DNA of 32,147 bases from Ignavibacteriae bacterium HGW-Ignavibacteriae-4. GTDB lineage: Bacteria > Bacteroidota > Ignavibacteria > Kapaibacteriales > UBA2268. The translations under genes and the position numbers were made by a program. The DNA lies in the NCBI GenBank assembly GCA_002839765.1, contig PGYR01000032.1, positions 1-32,147 on the forward strand. Direction: 5' to 3'. The notes beneath the pieces are model-generated. The model was not told the DNA's origin, searched no databases, and saw only the letters and a list, made by a program, of their open reading frames with translations. The first letter of the stretch is position 1. Each line of letters opens with the position of its first letter. Below, one piece after another: positions 18,401 through 25,945 of the stretch.

Positions 18401-19047
18401 CTAACAAGACATATTATTGGAGAGTAAGAGCTGTATTGAACGATACTGTAAGTCCTTGGACTGAACCATGGAACTTCTCTACTGGACTTGCCAGAACTGT
18501 GCTTCTAGCTCCTGCTGATGGTTCTAATGATATCAAAAGGGTTTCAGTATTATTCAAATGGGAACCTACACCAGGTGCTGATTCTTATAGTTTACAAATC
18601 TCTAAAAATGAAAGTTTTACTAATTTAATATTTAATGATTCAAATATAACTACTAGCTCTAAGGATGTTTACGACTTAGATTTTAAACAAACATACCATT
18701 GGAGAGTTATGGCATTTGATGGCGAACTAGGTAATGATTGGTCAGAAGTATGGTCATTCACTACTGAGGAAGAACCGAAAAATTCAGTTCTATCAGCATC
18801 TGAATCTGGAATATCGGTTTATCCGAATCCAGCTGGCGAAGAAGTTACCATCAATATACCAGTTGAGTTAGCTCAGAATATAGATAAAGCTACTCTAATC
18901 AGTCAAACTGGACAAGAACTAAGAACGGTAAGTATTACTACTTCGATTCAACAGCTGAGTTTAGCTGATTTGACTAGTGGAACTTATTATCTAATTCTCG
19001 AAGGTAAGGGAAGTAGATATATGTTTAAACTCAATAAAATAAAATAA
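15454..19047 (+). CDS. T9SS-exported beta-propeller/FnIII protein with C-terminal sorting domain
   Basis: 1197 residues from ATG 15454 (MKKLLLLMIVCLITYTTYSN signal); a TTG at 15442 only prepends four residues. Residues ~25-620 hold at least nine BNR/YCF48-like propeller motifs of the form SxDxGxxW (SSDKGDNWRRA, KSTDGGANWTRI, VSKDAGTTWSSL, TTNGGVEWDSL). Residues ~637-1107 hold five FnIII-like repeats of ~95 residues, each with a YYWRVRA-type strand. The last ~85 residues (ISVYPNPAGEEVTINIPVEL, then SGTYYLILEGKGSRYMFKLN) are a Por/type IX secretion sorting domain, so the protein is exported by T9SS and probably attached to the surface or released. No catalytic motif is seen; adhesion or binding is the likely role. 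A terminator follows at 19070. Confidence 0.92.
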   Translation: MKKLLLLMIVCLITYTTYSNESVVKVKAPGYKGVNVLKANKSDLVYVGTWGDGVYTSSNGGQAFTTKNNGLNNLYINDIAFDSKGTTYVGTQGDGLYVSKNDGNLWTKLPFDSSMNVTSIYVSRFNDNTIYVGTYGSGLFVSKDAGTTWSSLNRSKDNNGQNVVLESMHITAIALTMDSTLLAGSYGDGVYRSSDKGDNWRRANSGTNNTKFINQISVISKDIILMATNDKGLMESNNDALQWTKYEPEADSLKDDAITCFEYTSEGAVVGTREAGIWYYNALPFTEWLPSVLRSFGVVDMTQLSNGTLLAYDFDRGLVKSINKGKNWDYVSLETFGVKSFVANVGNEFVVNVNDRMYRSSDLGLNWTELTNYQAGMVNKLKYMNGRLIGIKNNNAVISTDKGNTWVTVSPGDADDGMMDLVVAPNGDLYAIILFFQDGMPPTARQELHKSTDGGANWTRIQNYASDAVGGCILEIDAGNNIYFFRPDAQLANKLYKSTDGGATFTNTGYSLNKTISKLSFAFGNLYAATYEGLYVSKNSGTSFSKIDIPIAARDFGQSQPNQSVASFVVASANELYVGLSQHWGVYHTTNGGVEWDSLQSGYHTGRIYEMALNSDADLMFSSNLLYKYLNKNRMGIPQLASPVNGALNQPLDISFVWSTSGKADLYNFQISANKTFTFSYEDIITSNTYYDIYYKLSPNTKYYYRVRGKTGGVYSNWSSVNEFTTLVGPPTLIEPVKDTISVSHTPTFLWSSVNDATKYKLLVSTDAAMTNVVLTKTGLTDTTYTLKVSEKLNPITTYYWAAVVEGADGSQGQLSEIWKFRTVVAAPVLTSPVKNANNQPDAVLFTWLKVTEAVDYQIQISRFADFSIVAQDNQTLGALQQPLSELETNANYYWRVRATDTNKVKGPWSEIWSFKTGQARPIHISPANNSGGHQAPVLLDWSEVKGYKYDLQVSLKPEFTGPFVVEQSALPDHKFELTSVETNKTYYWRVRAVLNDTVSPWTEPWNFSTGLARTVLLAPADGSNDIKRVSVLFKWEPTPGADSYSLQISKNESFTNLIFNDSNITTSSKDVYDLDFKQTYHWRVMAFDGELGNDWSEVWSFTTEEEPKNSVLSASESGISVYPNPAGEEVTINIPVELAQNIDKATLISQTGQELRTVSITTSIQQLSLADLTSGTYYLILEGKGSRYMFKLNKIK

Positions 19048-19069
19048 GTATAAAATATTTATCTAATTT

Positions 19070-19101
19070 AAAGCTCTATAGTAATATAGAGCTTTTTTTT
19101 T
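19070..19101 (+). terminator. Intrinsic terminator after the T9SS-exported protein
   Basis: An 11-bp perfect stem (aaagctctata at 19070-19080 with tatagagcttt at 19085-19095), loop gtaa, then a run of T to 19101. Confidence 0.85.
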
Positions 19102-19146
19102 ACAAATATTTTTTGTAATTTAATCAACCATTAAAACAGTACTTTT

Positions 19147-19881
19147 TTGAGAAAACTTTCGTACATATTACTTATAGCTGCAATGCTCCCATTCGTTGGG
19201 TGTGAGAATGCTTTGGGCCCACAATATGCTGAGACATTACAAGTCAAATCAGAAACGAAATGGCGTGTCTCTACTTTAGATGATCATAAAATAAGTAAAG
19301 TATCATTCAAAACATTCAACTCAAAAGGAGATATAATCTCCAAAATAGAATATAATCAGAATGGTATCTTACAATCAACATCTGAGTTTAGCTATCTGAA
19401 TGGTAATAGCTCCGAAAAGGAAGTTAGGTTTTCAAATGGTGATACTATTGGTTTACTAATTCATCAATATGAGATGAAAAATGGCAAAATAGTAAGTAAA
19501 AAGACTACTAATAAAGCCGGTGATGTATTAGACAACGAACAACTTATGTACGATTTAAATGGTAATGTCACTGAAATTGTTAAATGTGATGGTACTAATG
19601 GTTGTGATGATCGGATAAAGTTTGATAATCAGTATGTGAATGGTAATCTAACTATTCGTTATACTTTTGAAAGTGATGGCTCAATCACACAAAAAGATAG
19701 TATAGTATATAATGTGAGCAATAATTATTTCGAGAAGATAACTTCAGACAATAACGGCAACATATTTTTTATTACTGGATATTCAATTCATAATGATGGA
19801 AGAATAGAGTCAGAAGTAATCAAAAATAATAATGGGTCGGTAGTCGAGAAATTTATTTACGAATATACTTATTTCGAATAA
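19147..19881 (+). CDS. Lipoprotein with YD/MORN-like short repeats, TTG start
   Basis: The only start that gives an export signal is TTG at 19147: MRKLSYILLIAAMLPFVGCE, with lipobox FVGC. The next ATG lies inside the signal. The 244-residue product is built of short repeated beta-hairpin units of the form xxNGxIxxxxxY (ISKIEYNQNGILQSTSEFSY, EQLMYDLNGNVTEIVKCDG, YVNGNLTIRYTFESDGSITQ), similar in look to RHS/YD-type or MORN-like antitoxin-side lipoproteins. I do not recognise a named family. Its 3' end overlaps the converging MFS gene by 29 nt. No Shine-Dalgarno is visible. Confidence 0.7.
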   Translation: MRKLSYILLIAAMLPFVGCENALGPQYAETLQVKSETKWRVSTLDDHKISKVSFKTFNSKGDIISKIEYNQNGILQSTSEFSYLNGNSSEKEVRFSNGDTIGLLIHQYEMKNGKIVSKKTTNKAGDVLDNEQLMYDLNGNVTEIVKCDGTNGCDDRIKFDNQYVNGNLTIRYTFESDGSITQKDSIVYNVSNNYFEKITSDNNGNIFFITGYSIHNDGRIESEVIKNNNGSVVEKFIYEYTYFE

Positions 19882-21271
19882 TTAGTTTCTTATATATAAG
19901 TATTCCCCCCAAAGACAAAATTCCGATTAGTAAAAATGGTAAAAAAGCAATCATAGGATTGTAATGTGACCAAAGCAAATTTGTTACCTGAATATCATTG
20001 TAGCTTAGATTCTCTTTTAATACGCTGATAGCATTTTCTATCTCTATATTTTGTCCATATTTAATAGACAAATACTGTTGTGCTAATGCCGCTTTCTCTC
20101 CATAACTGCCGTACATATAGCCTCCCAATAGTGCGCCTATAGGGTAACCAATCAGATTTGATATAAATAGTAATCCCATGTGAGTGGATTGCTCATTTTT
20201 CAGTGAAATACCATCGAAGTATTCTGTGAACTTAGGATTAGTTATTAGTTCGCCAATAGTATAAACAATGAATCCTAGTATAAGAAATGCCCCATTCTGA
20301 TAGATTATACTTAGCCCAAATCCGGTAACTACTAATGCTACTCCAACGAATAAAGTATTGACTATACTATATTTCTTTAGATATATAGATAATGGAAGTA
20401 AGAGAAGTAAAGTCAACCCAGTATTAATATTATAAAGCCATTCGAATGATATACCGCTACCAGCCCAAGTCTCCATTGTGAATGCTTGGTTTAAGTTGAG
20501 AGAGCCTACAATATTGCTTGTATCAGACCAATCGTATATGAAATTGGGCAGCGTTTCGTAGAATTGCATAAATAGTACAGCGAAGCCTGACATAGAGATA
20601 AGCAAAACGAAATTGTAATTCCTTTTGAATACAGTTAAAGTCTCTTGTAGATTAATCTTTACACTTGATCTTGGCTTTTCATCTATTGCTTCAGATTTGA
20701 ATAGTAGCGAGAGTACGAGCGCTATAACATAGAGCAGACCCGCACCTATGAATACATAGTCCCATCCTTGCTCTCTTAAGAATTTGGAATATGGAACTCC
20801 GAATACGAATATAGCGAGATTGTATAACCAAAAGTGCAATCCCCAGCCGAACGATCCATTTTTTTTACCTATCAGATTTCCGATTTGTCCTTTCATCAGA
20901 GGGTTGAATATACTCACACCGATAGAGACCAGAGTAATACCAACTAGCAATCCAGCTAGATTATGATATAATCCAATGGATAGAAATGCTATGAATAGAG
21001 TTGCACAAGAAAGCAATAGAAGTGATTTCTTCTTATTACTATTATCTATTATTCTGCCAGTTATGAGGGGGAGACTATTCTGTAGTAAAACCCAATAAAG
21101 GTATATAATCCCTTTGTCAGCTTGTGAAAAGCCAAGTCCACCTTCACCTTTTTGGGCAATGAAAATCGGGATCTGGATTATAAGTATAAACCAAGCAGTC
21201 CTTTCCAACATGAATATTAAATTCAGTAAATAATATTTTCTTGGGAAATGAAATCTACTTAGTAAAGACAT
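19853..21271 (-). CDS. MFS transporter, POT-like permease
   Basis: 472 residues with about 12 hydrophobic helices, starting YYLLNLIFMLERTAWFILII. Features include a loop with GRIIDNSNKKKSLLL (the loop 2-3 GxxxDxxxxK/R motif of the major facilitator superfamily), NPLMKGQIGNLIGKKNG and YTIGELITNPKFTEYFDGIS, which recall the proton-oligopeptide (POT/PTR) branch. The start ATG follows directly on the TAA of the DUF1460 gene, without a gap, so the two are coupled. Together with the amidase upstream it may import cell-wall peptides or muropeptides (inference). The 3' end overlaps the converging lipoprotein gene by 29 nt. Confidence 0.82.
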   Translation of the reverse strand: MSLLSRFHFPRKYYLLNLIFMLERTAWFILIIQIPIFIAQKGEGGLGFSQADKGIIYLYWVLLQNSLPLITGRIIDNSNKKKSLLLLSCATLFIAFLSIGLYHNLAGLLVGITLVSIGVSIFNPLMKGQIGNLIGKKNGSFGWGLHFWLYNLAIFVFGVPYSKFLREQGWDYVFIGAGLLYVIALVLSLLFKSEAIDEKPRSSVKINLQETLTVFKRNYNFVLLISMSGFAVLFMQFYETLPNFIYDWSDTSNIVGSLNLNQAFTMETWAGSGISFEWLYNINTGLTLLLLLPLSIYLKKYSIVNTLFVGVALVVTGFGLSIIYQNGAFLILGFIVYTIGELITNPKFTEYFDGISLKNEQSTHMGLLFISNLIGYPIGALLGGYMYGSYGEKAALAQQYLSIKYGQNIEIENAISVLKENLSYNDIQVTNLLWSHYNPMIAFLPFLLIGILSLGGILIYKKLIIRNKYIRK

Positions 21272-22126
21272 TTACTTCAATGGAGCTATTGGGCGAAGTA
21301 CGGTGATGCCGGTGAATTTGCTTACTCCATCTATGTATTCATCTAATGCTGTGTCTAGTACTACTTTCTTAGCGGTAGTAGAAGCGTGCATTAGCCTAGC
21401 TGTACCGTCCTCTTTGTTTATTAGCCCAATATGACCGTAATCTAAACCATCTATACTAGTTACGAATGCGATTATATCACCATCTTGCAATTCTTCCATT
21501 ATATCGGAAACATTTTCTTTTGGGATATAATATGCTGGATTTGCGTTTATATCTTCTTCTATTTTCTTAATCTTAGCTATAAGGGCTTTGTTGCCTTTTA
21601 ACATCGGATATTTTGCGGCATTTCTTGACATAAAGTAAACGTTCAGTACTAAATCAACACCACCTAATTCTTGAGTTATATCAGCAACAACCCCTTTTTC
21701 TATATTGTCGTATATCCAATCAGCAGTATAGTGCAATCTACTCTCGTATCCGTCTATTAGTCCTTCGCGGTACCTGGTGTATTGTATTCTGTCGTATAAG
21801 CTACTGAAAGTCGGGTCATCTTCAGTTATTAGTGCGTCTGCTATCGCTAGAGATAACTCAAAGAAAGTAACGCAATCTAGTTTGTCTAACTCTATCGTAC
21901 AACTTTCTGCAGCGTCTTTATCCAATGTACCACCTACATACGGTACTCCTAAAAATTCTTTACCAACTTTTACTATTAGCTCTCCATAAGGCAACGAAGT
22001 CCAATCCTCTTTGCTAGCTTTCTTTACAATTTTTGCGAATCTCTTTTCCTCCGTTTCAGATGCCCGAGTAATTCCAAATCCGAATAATAGGAATAATGCA
22101 ACATAAAGTATATTATTGAAGCTCAT
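21272..22126 (-). CDS. DUF1460 (NlpC/P60-like) N-acetylmuramoyl-L-alanine amidase-family protein
   Basis: 284 residues with a signal peptide (MSFNNILYVALFLLFGFGIT). The DUF1460 hallmarks are in order: VGKEFLGVPYVGGTLDK (~54-70), KLDCVTFFELSLAIADAL (~82-99) with the presumed catalytic Cys85, TRYREGLIDGYESRLHYTAD (~117-136), ELQDGDIIAFVTSIDG, and LDYGHIGLI with the presumed catalytic His. Structures of the family show a papain-like NlpC/P60 fold, and members are proposed to cleave cell-wall peptides. It overlaps the rnhA stop by 4 nt and is followed at zero distance by the MFS permease, which supports a joint role in peptidoglycan turnover. Confidence 0.88.
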   Translation of the reverse strand: MSFNNILYVALFLLFGFGITRASETEEKRFAKIVKKASKEDWTSLPYGELIVKVGKEFLGVPYVGGTLDKDAAESCTIELDKLDCVTFFELSLAIADALITEDDPTFSSLYDRIQYTRYREGLIDGYESRLHYTADWIYDNIEKGVVADITQELGGVDLVLNVYFMSRNAAKYPMLKGNKALIAKIKKIEEDINANPAYYIPKENVSDIMEELQDGDIIAFVTSIDGLDYGHIGLINKEDGTARLMHASTTAKKVVLDTALDEYIDGVSKFTGITVLRPIAPLK

Positions 22127-22755
22127 TTTAAAAAATCTTCCAATTGTTGTTTAGTTATAGTTATGGATTTTGTTCCACTTTTTATTTTTATTGATGGAAC
22201 TCCATTCGATAAAACGTTTTCTAATGCTATTTTGTTCTCTTGTTTTGTATCTAAAAGTGAAGTTTGTGGACTATCACTATTCGGAATATAACCTTCGTCA
22301 TCTACTAAATCGCCACCCATAGCTGCTGCTCTAGCTAATTCATCTACTTGCTCGTTATGCTCTATGCCGCTATGTGCTTTTACTTTGAGGAAATTCACAT
22401 CTAATTTCTTAAACAGTGGATATATTTTCTTCCAAATATCAGCGTTTGCTACTGGTTCGTTCTTCTGCTTTTTCCATCCCTTTTTCACCCATCCGTCCAG
22501 CCAATGTTGAGTAAATGCTTGGATTATAAAATTGGAATCGGAATGTATATTAACTTTACCTTTACCGTGTTTTTCTGCATATTTCAATGCCATATACATG
22601 GCTTTCATCTCCATTCGGGAGTTTGTAGTAAGCGTGAATCCCTTGGAGTATTCCTCTATCTTGCCATCTGGCATAATCACTACTATCCCCCAACCACCTG
22701 GCCCGGGATTTTTCAGACATGATCCGTCTGTATAAATATTCAATTCGTTTTTCAT
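22123..22755 (-). CDS. rnhA: Ribonuclease HI with a C-terminal extension
   Basis: The start is ATG 22755 (MKNELNIYTDGSCLKNPGPG); an upstream in-frame ATG at 22815 lies before the terminator of the preceding gene and is unlikely. The RNase H carboxylates are in place: D10 (YTDGSC), E49 (SRMEMKA), D73 (HSDSNF) and D138 (QVDELAR), with His128 in KAHSG. It removes RNA from RNA-DNA hybrids. The protein is 210 residues, about 55 longer than E.coli RnhA. The extra C-terminal part (about residues 150-210) includes SIKIKSGTKSITITKQQLED, which looks like a small strand-helix unit and is unassigned. It heads the rnhA-DUF1460-MFS operon. Confidence 0.94.
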   Translation of the reverse strand: MKNELNIYTDGSCLKNPGPGGWGIVVIMPDGKIEEYSKGFTLTTNSRMEMKAMYMALKYAEKHGKGKVNIHSDSNFIIQAFTQHWLDGWVKKGWKKQKNEPVANADIWKKIYPLFKKLDVNFLKVKAHSGIEHNEQVDELARAAAMGGDLVDDEGYIPNSDSPQTSLLDTKQENKIALENVLSNGVPSIKIKSGTKSITITKQQLEDFLK

Positions 22756-22771
22756 ATAAATGCAATTTAAA

Positions 22772-22802
22772 ATAAAAAAGCCCCGTATAAAATACGAGGC
22801 TT
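22772..22802 (-). terminator. Intrinsic terminator of the OmpA/PD40 gene
   Basis: An 11-bp stem (22778-22788 with 22792-22802, one G-U pair) and a 3-nt loop. On the minus strand it is followed by a U-run from the A-run 22774-22779. It separates the OmpA-like gene from rnhA. Confidence 0.8.
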
Positions 22803-22831
22803 GAAAATAATTCACTAATTTTTTTCTTTTA

Positions 22832-25468
22832 TTACTCTTTACCAGTAATAGGAGTTTTGATTAGTACTTGTACTGTTCTGTTATAGAATCGACCTTCAGG
22901 TGTTTCGTTATCGTAAAGCGGTTCATCTTCACCAACTCCACGCATTTCCAGTTTACCATATTTACCTTTTGATTCTTTACTGATACCAGTGTTTACAGTT
23001 TTTGCTCTGTTCACTGAAAGTTTTGCGTTAGTCTCGTAAAGTCCAACAACGTCAGTATGACCGATTACTTCTACTATTGATTCTGGTCTTACACGATTAT
23101 AAACATAATCTTTCATGATTTTATCGTTAAGTGGTCCAGCGTCATAGCTATTGAATTTGAATAGGATTAAGCTGTAGTTTTCGTACATAGTATCAGCACC
23201 TTGAGTAACAAGTTTTTGTTCTGAAGATACTTGCATTACTGGTACAGTCACTGGCTCAGAGATACACTCTTTACCTGCTTTTGAAATTACAACTAATCTA
23301 GCTGTGAATGCTTCTTCGTTTTTAGGATATTTGCCATCAGCAGATTTCCAATCCCACTCGTATAGTGATTCTGTTCTTCCAACTTCTTTCAAAGTCTTCC
23401 ATTCGCCAGTACCTTTTTGAATTTCAATTCTTCTAGAAGCAATGATTGATTCATCAATACCGTTTTCCATTTCCCATTTCATTTTCACTGGTTGTGGGAA
23501 TGTCTTAGGATCTTTTTCGAATACTGGTTTAGTTACTTCCCAATTATCACAAAGGATTTCAACACGTCTGTTTTCTGCAAGACCCATAGAATCTTTTGGA
23601 TTAGATTTGATATCAGGGAAGTTTCTAGATTCTACTTTCATTCTGTCAGCACTGATACCCCATACTTTGTTCAAGTAGTTGAATACAGTTTCTGCTCTTG
23701 ATTTAGAAAGCTCTAGGTTTCCTTTCTCACCAGTGTTAGTATTGTCATTACAACCAACAAGAGTTATCTTTTCATTTGGATATTGGTTCAATCTGAAACC
23801 ATAGATATTCAATACGTGATAGTATTTATCCATAGTACCACCAGGGATAGTAGTATCAGTAAAGCTAGGTTTGAATGCAGCTCCAGAACCAGCAAATGAA
23901 ATATATCTGTCTGGTAAAGTAGAAGACCCAATATCAAAGAAAACATAGTTCAATAATGGATATAAATCCCAGCTCAAAACTTCTTCCATTACTAGACCGT
24001 TGAAGCCAGCAATAGCAGGGTTTTTGCCTGAGTTTTTCTTTACATAATCAGCCATATCTACGTTAGCTTTGATAACTGGTTTATTACCTAAAGTAATATC
24101 TACATTATATTCTAGAGCGATTGCTCCAGCTTCACCAGCTTTGCTTGTTTGATCAGGTTTTTCGATTTTTTGAACGATTGTTCTTTTGCCATAGCTAGGG
24201 TGCTCAGCAGTTATCTCTAAGTTGATATACTTATTGTTATCTTTAGGATCGCCATACCAATCGTTAGTGATAATTTTCTCAAAAGTTTGATGACCTTCGT
24301 TTAGCTCATCAGAGTAAAGCTCACCAGTTATAGGATTTCTGATAGAGATTCGCGCTGGGATAAACTCACCAGTACACTCATCTCTAACTGTACCAGCTAA
24401 GCTGACAGCTTTGAAGAATGAAGGTACAAATGCCATATAGACATCTAAACTACCTTGCGCTCCTCTTAAATCTTCTCTATTAGAAGAGAAATAGATAATA
24501 TCACCAGATGCTGGTAATGTTATAAACTGCTCATCATTTTCTGTATTAATAGGTGCACCTATGTTTTCTGGTTTTGACCATGTATTTGTACTAGGGTCTA
24601 GTCTAGTTACATAGAAATCTTGACCACCATAGTTTGGCTTGTGTCCATCAGATGCAAAGAATAGTGTAACACCATCAGCTGCGATGAACGGAGATACATC
24701 TCTACCTGGAGTGTTGATTGCAGTTAAGTTTTTAGATGCTCCCCACTCTTCCAAATCGAAGTCATAATCAGAATACCAAATATCGAAGTTCTTTACGTCT
24801 TCTTCTCCATCTGAATTAGGACCTTTTCTTGTAGAGACGAAATAGACTCTACTCTGATCAGGAGCGATTGTTGGTTGAGAATCAAAGTTTTTAGAGTTAA
24901 CATTTCTACCTAAATTAACGGGACGACCCCATTGGTCACCTTGGATAGATGTTTTATAAATATCACAACTACCTAGTCCATCGGGTCTATTACAAGCTGT
25001 GAAATATAATGTTTGTCTATCCGCAGCAACTGAAGCTGCACCCTCATTGAGAGTAGTGTTTACGCCGTTCAGTCCCATATTATTAGAAGGGTCTAGGTTA
25101 TAAGGTTGATTAAAGACAGTATCCATACGGTCTTCTTTCTTCGCTACCCAGAAATCGTGTGATAATTCACCGTCTTCAGTCTTGATACTACCAGGCTTGT
25201 TTGATACGTAAAACAATGTCTTACCATCGGCTGAAATAGTCGGTGCATAGTCAACACCGGAGTGGTTTATAATAGGCCCGAGGTTAATAATTCTGATTTC
25301 CTTATTGGCAAGAATCCCACCTTCTGAATCATCTTGAGCCGTAGCTTCTATTATCGCACCGTACATATATAATGATGTACTACCTGCACCTTTTGCATTC
25401 ATATTTAGATATGACATTGCGAAAATTAATGCGAATAGCGATATCAGCTTAGTATATTTTCCAAACAT
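22832..25468 (-). CDS. PD40 beta-propeller protein with two OmpA-like domains
   Basis: 878 residues. Signal peptide KLISLFALIFAMSYLNMNAK. Residues ~60-345 carry five PD40/WD40-like motifs (YAPTISADGKTLFYVSNKPG, SQPTIAPDQSRVYFVSTRKG, VSPFIAADGVTLFFASDG, and two more). A carboxypeptidase-regulatory-like linker follows (VSLAGTVRDECTGEFIPARI). The first OmpA-like domain is at ~500-655 (VFFDIGSSTLPDRY, LSKSRAETVFNYLNKVWGIS, AENRRVEIL), and a second is at ~765-875 (LILFKFNSYDAGPLN, EVIGHTDVVGLYETNAKLSV, FYNRTVQVLI). OmpA-like domains bind peptidoglycan, so this is an outer-membrane or periplasmic anchor. PD40-OmpA proteins such as PorE take part in T9SS anchoring, and the T9SS cargo at 15454 makes that plausible, but the tandem OmpA arrangement differs. 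Confidence 0.88.
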   Translation of the reverse strand: MFGKYTKLISLFALIFAMSYLNMNAKGAGSTSLYMYGAIIEATAQDDSEGGILANKEIRIINLGPIINHSGVDYAPTISADGKTLFYVSNKPGSIKTEDGELSHDFWVAKKEDRMDTVFNQPYNLDPSNNMGLNGVNTTLNEGAASVAADRQTLYFTACNRPDGLGSCDIYKTSIQGDQWGRPVNLGRNVNSKNFDSQPTIAPDQSRVYFVSTRKGPNSDGEEDVKNFDIWYSDYDFDLEEWGASKNLTAINTPGRDVSPFIAADGVTLFFASDGHKPNYGGQDFYVTRLDPSTNTWSKPENIGAPINTENDEQFITLPASGDIIYFSSNREDLRGAQGSLDVYMAFVPSFFKAVSLAGTVRDECTGEFIPARISIRNPITGELYSDELNEGHQTFEKIITNDWYGDPKDNNKYINLEITAEHPSYGKRTIVQKIEKPDQTSKAGEAGAIALEYNVDITLGNKPVIKANVDMADYVKKNSGKNPAIAGFNGLVMEEVLSWDLYPLLNYVFFDIGSSTLPDRYISFAGSGAAFKPSFTDTTIPGGTMDKYYHVLNIYGFRLNQYPNEKITLVGCNDNTNTGEKGNLELSKSRAETVFNYLNKVWGISADRMKVESRNFPDIKSNPKDSMGLAENRRVEILCDNWEVTKPVFEKDPKTFPQPVKMKWEMENGIDESIIASRRIEIQKGTGEWKTLKEVGRTESLYEWDWKSADGKYPKNEEAFTARLVVISKAGKECISEPVTVPVMQVSSEQKLVTQGADTMYENYSLILFKFNSYDAGPLNDKIMKDYVYNRVRPESIVEVIGHTDVVGLYETNAKLSVNRAKTVNTGISKESKGKYGKLEMRGVGEDEPLYDNETPEGRFYNRTVQVLIKTPITGKE

Positions 25469-25524
25469 ACGCTTCCCTTAAATAATTTATAAAATTTATT
25501 AACTTAGTAATAGTGTTGAGCAAT

Positions 25525-25544
25525 TCTGACACACTCTGACACTT
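25525..25544. repeat. Tandem 10-bp direct repeat upstream of the OmpA/PD40 gene
   Basis: tctgacacac and tctgacactt lie head to tail (8 of 10 bases identical, including the first eight) about 57 nt before the start codon. The one-turn period would suit a tandem binding site; no regulator is known. Confidence 0.35.
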
Positions 25545-25563
25545 TTGGAATAATAAATTAATA

Positions 25564-25571
25564 CAAATGTA
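25564..25571 (-). promoter_or_regulatory. Possible -7 element (TACATTTG) for the OmpA/PD40 gene
   Basis: Exact TAnnTTTG on the minus strand, about 95 nt before the start codon. No TTTG is found at the expected 17-21 nt upstream (the only one is 9 nt away), so the promoter is incomplete. Confidence 0.25.
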
Positions 25572-25654
25572 TATTTAAAACAAATAAAATTTTTGATTGT
25601 TGAGTAAAATTAAATTATTCCCATATCCAATTAAACTACTATTGGCAGGGGAAT

Positions 25655-25848
25655 GTTACGGAATAGTTAAAATAAAATAAGAATCGTAACAATATGAAGG
25701 GGTGCTTTTGTGAATTTTATACTGCCTAAATATGGTGCTATATCTTTGTTGTCAAATAGTATAGTTGAATATACCACCCCGTAATGCCACAAGAGTCAGT
25801 ACGCTCAAAAGTAATTAGGCCGTATTTCGTAACGATTATTATTTTAAC
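25655..25848. other. Non-coding stretch with competing inverted repeats (candidate structured RNA or regulatory DNA)
   Basis: The gap 25469-25945 has no coding frame. Within it, 25666-25675 pairs with 25839-25848 (10 bp), continued by 25682-25687 with 25832-25837 (6 bp). An inner ggggtg (25699-25704) pairs with cacccc (25775-25780). A second left arm, 25655-25665, can pair instead with 25823-25833 (11 bp, one G-U), which crosses the first pairing. No tmRNA, SRP, RNase P or recognisable 6S signature is seen. It could be a structured RNA, a long leader of the OmpA gene, or repeated operators. Confidence 0.3.
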
Positions 25849-25893
25849 AAAATTTGACGAATTTCAAATATGAAATTTATAAGTAAAATAAAA

Positions 25894-25917
25894 TAAAAAA
25901 GAGTATTTATCAATACT
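25894..25917 (-). terminator. Probable terminator after the DUF2063 gene
   Basis: A short stem (agtatt 25902-25907 with aatact 25912-25917, loop tatc). On the minus strand it is followed by a U-rich stretch (A-run 25895-25900 and beyond), 28 nt after the stop of the last RiPP-cluster gene. The stem is only 6 bp and AT-rich, so support is moderate. Confidence 0.45.
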
Positions 25918-25945
25918 TGTATATATACAATCTAGCGGCTAGTAG

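Noticed and set aside
25655-25848. tmRNA, 6S RNA, SRP RNA or RNase P RNA in the non-coding gap
   Set aside because: None of the conserved sequence blocks of these RNAs is visible on either strand; only inverted repeats can be supported.
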